A stretch of 5,147 bases of DNA from Acidobacteriota bacterium (GTDB taxonomy: Bacteria > Acidobacteriota > Vicinamibacteria > Vicinamibacterales > UBA2999): assembly GCA_947478985.1 (NCBI GenBank), contig CANJYC010000164.1, forward strand, positions 1-5,147. Reading direction: 5' to 3'. The position numbers were made by a program, and so were the translations under genes. How positions within the stretch are numbered: position 1 is the first letter of the stretch; the number at the start of each line of letters is the position of its first letter. The notes under the pieces were generated by a model. That model ran no database searches. It was not told the DNA's origin and saw only the letters and a program-made list of their open reading frames with translations. This document shows positions 1 to 4,414 of the stretch, piece by piece.

Positions 1-444
1 CGCCCGGTCATGGAAGCCGACCTGCTGGTCCTCGATGATCTCGGTGCGGAGAAGACGTCGGAGTGGGTGGAGGAGACGTTGAACCTGATCGTGAACTCGC
101 GCTACAGCGAGAAGCGCACAACGCTGTTCACCTCCAATTACGACGACAACCCCGACAGCACGGATCCGGACTCGCTCCTGTTCCGCATCGGCTTCCGGAT
201 GCGCTCGCGTCTGCACGAGATGTGCGAGTTTCTGTACCTTGACGGCGCCGACTATCGCGAGCTTCCCCCCAACGGCGGCGTCGATGACCTCATGGCGATG
301 TGGACGATGCGGCACAAGGCCGCTCGCAAGCCATCGCTGCCGTCACGCACCGCCGGCCAGGCGCGCGCTCAGATCCGCCAGGGCGAACGTGGTGACGGCA
401 AAGCCGATCTGAAGTGGCCCGGCGGCCGCGCCGGGAGCCGGTAA
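1..444 (+). CDS. DnaC/IstB-like AAA+ ATPase (helicase-loader type), C-terminal part
   Basis: The reading frame is open from the left edge, so the N-terminus with Walker A is missing; 147 residues are visible. The Walker B block LLVLDDLGAE lies at visible residues 8-17, with the paired aspartates that bind Mg-ATP. A sensor-I-like TLFTSNY follows at 41-47, and an arginine-rich RMRSRLHEMC block at 67-75 matches the arginine-finger region of DnaC/DnaI/IstB proteins. Members of this family load the replicative helicase onto DNA (DnaC, DnaI) or assist a transposase (IstB). The adjoining DNA shows no transposase or IS end, so a cellular loader-type role is more likely than IstB, but this is inference. 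The last ~55 residues, after DYRELPPNGG, are a basic, probably disordered tail rich in Arg, Lys, Gly and Ala. The ATG at position 10 is internal and is not the true start. Confidence 0.82.
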   Translation, partial: RPVMEADLLVLDDLGAEKTSEWVEETLNLIVNSRYSEKRTTLFTSNYDDNPDSTDPDSLLFRIGFRMRSRLHEMCEFLYLDGADYRELPPNGGVDDLMAMWTMRHKAARKPSLPSRTAGQARAQIRQGERGDGKADLKWPGGRAGSR

Positions 445-453
445 GCGTTCGTC

Positions 454-489
454 ACCAAAGATGCCTGGCGCGGGACCAAAGTGCCAGGC
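454..489. repeat. small palindromic/direct-repeat element in the spacer
   Basis: GCCTGGC (463-469) and GCCAGGC (483-489) form a perfect 7-bp inverted repeat around a 13-nt loop. ACCAAAG occurs twice, at 454-460 and 475-481, each followed by TGCC (the first with one extra A). The sequence resembles the 'TGCCTGGC...GCCAGGC' palindromes I know as dispersed intergenic repeats, some linked to REP-associated transposases, in several bacterial phyla. Only one copy lies in the window, so membership of a genome-wide family is inference. There is no T-tract after the hairpin, so it is a poor intrinsic terminator for the upstream ATPase gene. Confidence 0.5.
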
Positions 490-595
490 TCCTGCTTCGC
501 ATTCCCCTGAGCGTCTGCGCCCGCCTTCTTCTCAAGTAAACATTCATCCTGCATCGGCGTATGCCATTGCGGCGGACCGCGGTGTGGCCGTCCGG

Positions 596-601
596 TATAT
601 C
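596..601 (+). promoter_or_regulatory. possible -10 element for the first small secreted protein gene
   Basis: TATATC at 596-601 sits about 30 bp before the ATG at 632, which is a plausible distance. No good -35 box lies 16-18 bp upstream. Instead the perfect palindrome ACCGCGGT (576-583) and the inverted repeat CGGAC (573-577)/GTCCG (590-594) occupy the -35 region, where a regulator could bind. The call rests on AT-richness and position alone. Confidence 0.25.
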
Positions 602-617
602 TCGTTCATTGCGTTCG

Positions 618-625
618 AAGGAAGG
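618..625 (+). promoter_or_regulatory. ribosome binding site that fixes the start at 632
   Basis: The purine run AAGGAAGG ends 6 nt before the ATG at 632. It supports this start over the in-frame upstream ATG at 461, which lies inside the palindromic repeat and would place a non-secretory 57-residue extension before the signal peptide. Confidence 0.7.
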
Positions 626-631
626 TCATTG

Positions 632-1009
632 ATGAAGAAGACGATCTGGATGCTGACGATGTGCCTGTTGGGGCTCTCGTTGTCCGCGTGGGCGCAGGGG
701 TCGGTGGACGGTAAGTGGACCGGTGAGGTTGCGGGCGGCCGCGGCCCCCAGCCTGTGGCGCTCACGCTGAAGGCCGAGGGCGGCAAGCTGACGGGCTCGA
801 TCGCGGGCGGTCGCGGCGGGGAAGTGCCTATCGCGGAAGGGACGATCGCCGGCGCTGTGGTGAAGTTCAAGACGACACAGCAGGGCCGCGGCGGTGAAGT
901 GACGCTGGCCTGGACCGGGACGCTCAAGGGTGATGATATCGCGTTCTCGCGGATGGCTGAAGGCGGGCAGGGTCAGCCGCAGGAATTCGTCGTGAAGCGC
1001 GACAAGTAA
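632..1009 (+). CDS. small secreted beta-rich protein, first of a tandem pair (function unknown)
   Basis: This 125-aa product begins with a signal peptide: MKK, a hydrophobic core, then SAWA|Q with predicted cleavage near residue 21. The mature part of ~104 residues is rich in Gly, Thr and short beta-strand patterns. It contains an internal repeat, GKWTGEVAGGRG (27-38) and GKLTGSIAGGRG (51-62), followed by alternating hydrophobic strands (VVKFKTT, LAWTGTL, EFVVKR). I know similar 'DGKWTG...LTLKAEGxKLTG' proteins from Acidobacteriota as uncharacterised secreted proteins; no catalytic motif is visible. The mature protein is roughly 55% identical to the product at 1129-1518, so the two arose by duplication. 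It is probably exported to the periplasm or beyond. Binding to a polymer or surface is possible but not shown. Start chosen from the AAGGAAGG site and the signal peptide. Confidence 0.82.
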   Translation: MKKTIWMLTMCLLGLSLSAWAQGSVDGKWTGEVAGGRGPQPVALTLKAEGGKLTGSIAGGRGGEVPIAEGTIAGAVVKFKTTQQGRGGEVTLAWTGTLKGDDIAFSRMAEGGQGQPQEFVVKRDK

Positions 1010-1019
1010 GGCGCGCGCC
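1010..1019. repeat. GGCGCGCGCC palindrome after the stop codon
   Basis: A perfect 10-bp palindrome begins directly after the TAA of the preceding gene. It belongs to the ~34 nt between stop and duplicated spacer that are absent after the second paralogue, where the gap is only 5 nt. No function is evident; it may be chance in GC-rich DNA. Confidence 0.35.
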
Positions 1020-1043
1020 GCTATTCACGATTCGCTCACCACG

Positions 1044-1110
1044 CGAGGCCTGGCGACCGTCGTCAGAAGACCGTAGACTGAAGGCTACGGTGCCGGGCCT
1101 CTACTGTCAC
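1044..1110 (+). repeat. duplicated spacer, copy A (carries a copied hemW start)
   Basis: This segment matches 1524-1591 over 67/68 positions with about seven substitutions and one 1-nt indel. The match covers the spacer before hemW plus its first seven codons. Copy A can form a 15-bp stem with one bulged G: 1045-1054 and 1056-1060 pair with 1087-1101, leaving a 26-nt loop. A rival inner hairpin, ACCGTAG (1070-1076) with CTACGGT (1085-1091), is perfect here and broken in copy B. The similarity stops at hemW codon 7, after which the Shine-Dalgarno of the second paralogue begins. This places a duplication breakpoint near 1110. Confidence 0.85.
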
Positions 1111-1125
1111 CGATGGAGGAGATGA
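1090..1125 (+). pseudogene. hemW 5'-end remnant, now an 11-codon mini-ORF
   Basis: Read from the GTG at 1090, the frame gives MPGLYCH and then RWRR with TGA at 1123-1125. The first seven codons match the intact hemW start MLGLYLH, with Leu2 to Pro and Leu6 to Cys, and similarity then ends abruptly. GLYxH belongs to the conserved HemW N-terminus (GLYLHIPFC in the intact gene), so hemW is the source and this copy is the fragment. The mini-ORF covers the GGAGGAG site of the next gene and stops 3 nt before its ATG. It could therefore act as a coupled leader peptide if translated, but it has no clear ribosome binding site of its own. Confidence 0.65.
1115..1121 (+). promoter_or_regulatory. strong ribosome binding site inside the hemW remnant
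   Basis: GGAGGAG ends 7 nt before the ATG at 1129, an ideal spacing that sets this start. The site lies within codons 9-11 of the remnant mini-ORF, so any ribosome translating the remnant would pass over it. Confidence 0.75.
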
Positions 1126-1128
1126 GCG

Positions 1129-1518
1129 ATGAAGCGTGTTGTTGTCGCGGTATGTCTGATGGCGCTCGCAGGAGTGGCGCTGGCGCAGAGTGCGTTCGAT
1201 GGGAAGTGGACCGGTGCGGTGGCTGGTGCCCGCGGGGCGACGACGCCCGTTGCCCTGACATTCAAGGCGGAAGGCGCCAAGTTGACCGGGTCCCTCGCCG
1301 GCGCGCGCGGCGTTGCCGTGCCGATTGCCGATGGGGTCATCTCGGGCAGCGCCATTCGGTTCAAGACGTCACAGGAGGCTCGCGACGGCTCGCTCACCGT
1401 GTTCGCCTGGACCGGCGTGCTGAAGGAAGGTGACATCGCGGTCTCGCGCGAGCCCATAACGCCCGAAGGCAAGCAGACGGGGCCCCCGGTGGAATTCACC
1501 ATCAAGCGCGCACCGTAA
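1129..1518 (+). CDS. small secreted beta-rich protein, second of the tandem pair (function unknown)
   Basis: This 129-aa product has a signal peptide, MKRVVVAVCLMALAGVALA|Q, with cleavage near residue 19; the cysteine at 9 is inside the hydrophobic core and not in a lipobox. The mature part repeats the design of the upstream paralogue: GKWTGAVAGARG (25-36), GKAEG-like turn, then AKLTGSLAGARG (50-61), later strands AIRFKTS and FAWTGVL, and a C-terminal EFTIKR. Both internal repeats carry AGARG here, while both carry AGGRG in the upstream paralogue. About 59 of ~105 aligned mature residues are identical between the two. The C-terminal loop (REPITPEGKQTGPP) differs most. Family function is unknown to me; periplasmic or surface location is inferred from the signal peptide. 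The gene lies 52 bp before hemW on the same strand and may share its transcript. Confidence 0.85.
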   Translation: MKRVVVAVCLMALAGVALAQSAFDGKWTGAVAGARGATTPVALTFKAEGAKLTGSLAGARGVAVPIADGVISGSAIRFKTSQEARDGSLTVFAWTGVLKEGDIAVSREPITPEGKQTGPPVEFTIKRAP

Positions 1519-1523
1519 TTGAT

Positions 1524-1591
1524 CGGGGCCTGGCGACCGTCGTCGGAAGACCTATAGACTGACGGCTACGGTGCTGGGCCTCTACCTTCAC
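1524..1591 (+). repeat. duplicated spacer, copy B (intact hemW leader and start)
   Basis: This is the functional-context copy of the repeat at 1044-1110. It begins 5 nt after the stop of the second paralogue and runs through the hemW start GTG to codon 7. Relative to copy A, the differences fall in two stem positions that keep pairing (A-U to G-U, G-C to G-U), in the loop, and at two positions beyond the stem. The spacer identity (~88%) is higher than that of the paralogous coding sequences beside it, which is not expected if all were copied once and drifted freely. Confidence 0.85.
1525..1582 (+). promoter_or_regulatory. candidate RNA stem-loop enclosing the hemW start codon
   Basis: The left arm, 1525-1534 plus 1536-1540 (G1535 bulged), pairs with the right arm 1568-1582 over 15 bp, with three G-U wobbles. 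The loop is 1541-1567. The right arm contains the GTG start codon (1571-1573) and codons 2-4, so folding would hide the start. There is no U-tract after the right arm, so this is not a standard intrinsic terminator. A regulatory role (translation control) is inference from structure and conservation in both repeat copies. No known riboswitch motif is recognised. Confidence 0.4.
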
Positions 1592-2704
1592 ATCCCGTTC
1601 TGCTCGGCCATCTGCAACTACTGCAACTTCAACCGCGGCCTCTTCGATGCCGCGGTGAAGGAACGGTACGTCGCGGCGCTGCTGCAGGAGATCCGGACCG
1701 CGGCCGACGACTCGCCGGCTGACTCGATCTTTTTCGGCGGCGGGACGCCCTCTCTGCTCGAGCCGTCGGAGATCGCAGCCCTCGTCGAGGCCTGCCGCGC
1801 ATCATTTGCGTGTACGGCCGATACCGAAGTCACGCTCGAAGCCAATCCCGAGACAGTCTCGCCGGAGAGGCTGGAGGGTTTTCGCGCGGCCGGGGTTAAT
1901 CGCCTGAGTTTCGGCGTGCAGTCATTCAGGGACGACGAGCTCCAGCGCCTGAGCCGTCTGCACTCGGCCTCGCGCGCGGAACAAGCGTTCCGCATGGCAC
2001 GTGCCGCCGGTTTCGACAACATCTCGCTCGACCTGATGATGTGGCTGCCACAGCAGACGATTGCGCAGTGGCTGGAGTCGATTGACGCCTTGATCGCGCT
2101 CGGGCCTGAGCACGCATCGATGTACCTGCTCGAGCTGTACCCGAACGCGCCGTTGCGGGACGCGATGGCTCGCGGGCAGTGGTCACTCGCACCCGATGAC
2201 GATGCGGCCGACATGTATTTGTCCGGTCTCGACCGGATGGACAAGGCCGGCTACGTGCAGTACGAGATCTCGAACGTCGCCCGCCCGGGACGGGAGGCTC
2301 GCCACAACCTGAAGTACTGGCGGGACGGGGCATGGTTGGGGTTCGGCTGTGGCGCGCACTCGACCCGGAACGGCGTGCGCTGGAAGAATCTATCCGGGAC
2401 GGAGGACTACATCGCTGCCGTCTCAGGCGGACGTCCGGCATCGGTCGAACGGCGTGTGCTGTCGGCCGCGGAGCGCGTCGAGGATGCCCTGTTTACAGGG
2501 CTGCGGCTGAACGAAGGCCTTGATCTGCAGGCCGTGCAGCGCCGGTACGGCCTGGACTTCCTTGGACAATTTGGTGCGGAGTTGCAGCCGTTCGTGGATC
2601 AGGGACTTCTGATCTATGATCACGGCCGCGTGCGGCTGACGAGAGCGGGAATGCTCCTTGCTCACGAGATCATGACCGTTTTCATTAGTGCGACTGTACG
2701 GTAG
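1571..2704 (+). CDS. hemW: radical SAM heme chaperone HemW
   Basis: This 377-aa protein has usual HemW length. The 4Fe-4S/SAM motif is C11-x3-C15-x2-C18, followed by F20 where true coproporphyrinogen dehydrogenase HemN has a fourth cysteine; this, and the absence of the long HemN N-terminus, favour HemW. GGGTPS is at 56-61. E90, Q117, R129 and D154 align with SAM-binding residues of E. coli HemN by spacing. The HNLKYW motif at 245-250 matches the HNxxYW motif linked to heme binding. The C-terminal domain (FTGLRLNEGLDL onward, ~308-377) is the HemN C-terminal domain. HemW binds heme and is thought to deliver it to membrane respiratory enzymes; it generally lacks coproporphyrinogen oxidase activity. 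One oddity is DLMMWLPQQT at 154-163, with Trp where most family members have Gly (YGLPxQT). The start is GTG, with no good Shine-Dalgarno; upstream in-frame ATG is absent and the N-terminus fits the family exactly. Confidence 0.93.
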   Translation: MLGLYLHIPFCSAICNYCNFNRGLFDAAVKERYVAALLQEIRTAADDSPADSIFFGGGTPSLLEPSEIAALVEACRASFACTADTEVTLEANPETVSPERLEGFRAAGVNRLSFGVQSFRDDELQRLSRLHSASRAEQAFRMARAAGFDNISLDLMMWLPQQTIAQWLESIDALIALGPEHASMYLLELYPNAPLRDAMARGQWSLAPDDDAADMYLSGLDRMDKAGYVQYEISNVARPGREARHNLKYWRDGAWLGFGCGAHSTRNGVRWKNLSGTEDYIAAVSGGRPASVERRVLSAAERVEDALFTGLRLNEGLDLQAVQRRYGLDFLGQFGAELQPFVDQGLLIYDHGRVRLTRAGMLLAHEIMTVFISATVR

Positions 2705-2720
2705 GCTTACGGCCTTTCCC

Positions 2721-2727
2721 GAGGAGG
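2721..2727 (+). promoter_or_regulatory. ribosome binding site that fixes the start at 2735
   Basis: GAGGAGG ends 7 nt before ATG 2735. The in-frame TTG at 2729 is only 1 nt from it and is therefore rejected as the start. The site lies in the 30-bp gap after hemW, consistent with co-transcription. Confidence 0.75.
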
Positions 2728-2734
2728 CTTGAAG

Positions 2735-3193
2735 ATGCGACGACTGTCCGGAATCCTGTTGGCGTGCACGTTCCTGCTGCTGCCCGCGTTTACACACGGC
2801 GCGGCGGCGCAGCAGGCTGCCCCGCAGAAGACGACGATGGAAGGTGACCTGGCCTTGTGGAGTGTGGCGATCCGCCCGGACAAGACCGCCGACTACGAGC
2901 AGGTCCTTGGCAAGATCAAAGAGGCGCTGAGCAAGTCACAGGCGCCTGAAGCGAAGCAGCAGCTGGCTGGCTGGAAGGTGCTGAAGACGACGGTCAAGAT
3001 GCCCGACGGCAACATCATCTACACCCACGTCATCACGCCCGTGCCCGGCGCGGATTACAGCGTGCTCCCCATCCTGTATGCGACCTTCACCGACCCTGCA
3101 GAACAGAAGGCGCTCTACGACCTGTATCGGGGCTCGCTGGCGGGGAACCTCGGCACCACGTCCGGGGCCTTCGTCGCCGATTTCTCGAAGTAG
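2735..3193 (+). CDS. secreted protein with possible alpha/beta-barrel-like domain, first of second tandem pair
   Basis: This 152-aa product has a signal peptide (MRR, hydrophobic 6-19, GAAA|QQ near residue 25). C11 is in the hydrophobic stretch, too early for a convincing lipobox. The mature domain of ~120 residues has LWSVAIRPDKTADYEQVLGKI (41-61), GWKVLKT (79-85), a strand-like NIIYTHVITP (93-102), GADYSVLPILY (105-115) and ALYDLYRG (126-133). The strand-helix-strand order resembles the dimeric alpha/beta-barrel layout of monooxygenase-like and NIPSNAP-like domains, but no catalytic residues are recognisable, so this is a weak analogy. The downstream gene is a paralogue. I know such proteins in Acidobacteriota only as hypothetical. 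The gene follows hemW after 30 bp and is closed by a strong terminator. Confidence 0.82.
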   Translation: MRRLSGILLACTFLLLPAFTHGAAAQQAAPQKTTMEGDLALWSVAIRPDKTADYEQVLGKIKEALSKSQAPEAKQQLAGWKVLKTTVKMPDGNIIYTHVITPVPGADYSVLPILYATFTDPAEQKALYDLYRGSLAGNLGTTSGAFVADFSK

Positions 3194-3213
3194 GTCGAAA
3201 CCGGGCTACGATC

Positions 3214-3257
3214 AGAGCCACGGCCGTGGATTCCCAGGGCCGTGGCTCTTCTTGTTT
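3214..3257 (+). terminator. intrinsic terminator
   Basis: AGAGCCACGGCC (3214-3225) pairs perfectly with GGCCGTGGCTCT (3238-3249), a 12-bp stem with a 12-nt loop. It is followed directly by TCTTGTTT. It starts 20 nt after the stop of the preceding gene and likely ends the hemW-containing transcript. The T-tract is interrupted, so some read-through to the next gene is possible. Confidence 0.85.
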
Positions 3258-3288
3258 GCGGGCGCCGTGCTCGGGCCCAGTGCTGGAG

Positions 3289-3897
3289 ATGGTATTGATT
3301 CGAGTGGTTTCGGCTGCCGTGGTGGCCATCGTCATGACGGCATCAGTCGCGGCCGCGCAGGCGCCAGCTGAGCCGCCCGCGCCGCCCGCCGCGCCGTCCG
3401 CCGCAACGCCGGCCGGAGCACCTGCCGCTCCAGCCGCCGTGACGCCCCCCCTGACGCGCAGTCTGACAACCAAGGCGGGATTACTGTTCAACACGGTCCG
3501 TCCCGAACGGGTGGCGGATTTCGAGACCGTGCTCTGGTATCTCGAACAGGCGCTGCGGCAGTCCACGGATCCAACCGTACGCGCACAGGCGCAGGGCTGG
3601 AAAGTGTTCAAGGCCGTCGAGCCAGGACCGAACGCCAGCGTGCTGTACGTCTTCGTGCTCGACCCGGCAGTGCCTCGCGCCGACTACGGACTGGGACGCA
3701 TACTGGCGGATGCCTATCCTGACAAGGTGCAGGAGATCTGGCGCCTGTATCAGGGCGCGGTGTCGAGCGGCGGAAGTCTGCTCAACCTGGCGCCTCTGGA
3801 ATTGAAGGCGCCAGCGCCGCTCACGCCACCAGCTACCAGCGGTCGGCCCGCTGCTGCACCGCCGGCCCGCACGCCACCGCCCCCGCCCGCGCGGTAA
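3289..3897 (+). CDS. secreted protein, paralogue of the 2735-3193 product, with Pro/Ala-rich flanks
   Basis: This 202-aa product (from ATG 3289) has a signal peptide: hydrophobic 2-20, then VAAA|Q near 24. A Pro/Ala-rich linker covers ~25-55. The conserved domain at ~58-170 shares with the upstream paralogue the block RPERVADFETVL (71-82), GWKVFK (103-108), VLYVFVLDP (118-126), ADYGLGRIL (131-139) and WRLYQG (151-156). In the 39-residue stretch ending just after GWKVxK, 17 residues are identical. The C-terminal ~30 residues are again Pro/Ala-rich and end in PPPPPAR. Function is unknown; the flexible ends suggest a periplasmic or wall-spanning tether. The GGAG at 3285-3288 abuts the ATG, so the TTG at 3295 (6 nt after GGAG) is an equally plausible start, shortening the protein by two residues. 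Longer upstream frames would run through the terminator hairpin and are rejected. Confidence 0.82.
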   Translation: MVLIRVVSAAVVAIVMTASVAAAQAPAEPPAPPAAPSAATPAGAPAAPAAVTPPLTRSLTTKAGLLFNTVRPERVADFETVLWYLEQALRQSTDPTVRAQAQGWKVFKAVEPGPNASVLYVFVLDPAVPRADYGLGRILADAYPDKVQEIWRLYQGAVSSGGSLLNLAPLELKAPAPLTPPATSGRPAAAPPARTPPPPPAR

Positions 3898-3915
3898 CGC
3901 GCAGGCCGGACGTCC

Positions 3916-4386
3916 TCAGAACGACAGGTTCAATCCGGCGTAGATCCGATGCACCGTGGCGTGCAGCGGGTCGCCGCGCAATTTGAACACGCGGTAGTCG
4001 AGGCGGGCTCGAATAGGGCCAAGCAGCGAGATCTTCACCCCGCCGCCCGTATTGATCCCGAGGTTTGTCGTCTGGCGCGACGCCAGCGTCTCCCGGTAGC
4101 CGCCGCCTCCCATCGTCGTGTAGAACTGCATGCCCGCAACGGGCACCGGCGTCTGCAGCAGCACGTTCCCCATGCCGGTCCGCAGTTCCGGCGCAGCCTT
4201 CGTCAGGTCTTCAGCCGTCCTGGCGTACTCAAACTCGAAGCCGACGATTAGCAATCCCATGCCGACCGCCACCCCCTTGACGCCTCGGTTGGCCGGGGTT
4301 GTCGTGGAACCGATGAAGGCAGTGACGTCGGCAAAGGCCGGCGCGGCGAATAGAATCAGCGCAAGGGCGATCACGGGCATTCTCAT
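3916..4386 (-). CDS. small outer-membrane beta-barrel protein
   Basis: This 156-aa product has a signal peptide, MRMPVIALALILFAAPAFA|D, with cleavage near residue 19. The mature part has alternating-hydrophobic strands typical of outer-membrane barrels: DVTAFIGS, GVAVGMGLLIVGFEFEYAR (38-56), MQFYTTMGGGGYRE (86-99), NLGINTGGGVKISLLG (108-123), IRARLDYRVFKLRG (125-138) and the final YAGLNLSF with terminal Phe, the usual BAM recognition end. ~137 mature residues suit a small eight-stranded barrel. No substrate or partner is evident. The frame continues upstream to 4545, but those codons lie opposite meaB and lack secretion features; ATG 4386 starts the signal peptide, with ATG 4380 as the alternative. 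There is no strong Shine-Dalgarno. It converges with the 3289-3897 gene (18-bp gap) and diverges from meaB (28-bp gap). Confidence 0.8.
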   Translation of the reverse strand: MRMPVIALALILFAAPAFADVTAFIGSTTTPANRGVKGVAVGMGLLIVGFEFEYARTAEDLTKAAPELRTGMGNVLLQTPVPVAGMQFYTTMGGGGYRETLASRQTTNLGINTGGGVKISLLGPIRARLDYRVFKLRGDPLHATVHRIYAGLNLSF

Positions 4387-4414
4387 ACCCGAATGATACG
4401 ATCCCATCGACATC
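4387..4414. promoter_or_regulatory. 28-bp divergent intergenic region
   Basis: Two start codons facing away from each other are only 28 bp apart. Any promoters must overlap each other or the coding regions, or both transcripts have very short leaders. No clear -10/-35 pair or Shine-Dalgarno is visible; TGATACGAT near 4394-4402 is the most AT-rich piece. Confidence 0.4.

Noticed and set aside
461..631. N-terminal extension of the first secreted protein from ATG 461
   Set aside because: It begins inside a palindromic repeat, has no ribosome binding site, and would bury the signal peptide. The start at 632 has a good site.
1045..1101. Copy A hairpin as an intrinsic terminator for the first secreted protein gene
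   Set aside because: The stem is strong but no T-tract follows; the downstream sequence is TACTGTCACC.
1113..1433. Plus-strand frame of 106 codons overlapping the second secreted protein
   Set aside because: Frame-shifted shadow, Arg/Cys-rich with no signal peptide. The overlapping frame from 1129 has a signal peptide, a paralogue and a good ribosome binding site.
1618..2244. Minus-strand open frame of 208 codons opposite hemW
   Set aside because: Serine/arginine-rich shadow of a well-supported gene on the plus strand; no family features.
2735..2770. Lipoprotein signal at LLAC (C11) in the 2735-3193 product
   Set aside because: The hydrophobic segment before the cysteine is too short and continues after it. 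An AAA|Q type I cleavage site fits better.
3226..3288. Upstream start of the 3289-3897 gene at ATG 3226
   Set aside because: That ATG-equivalent start lies in the loop of the terminator hairpin, and the extra residues would precede the signal peptide.
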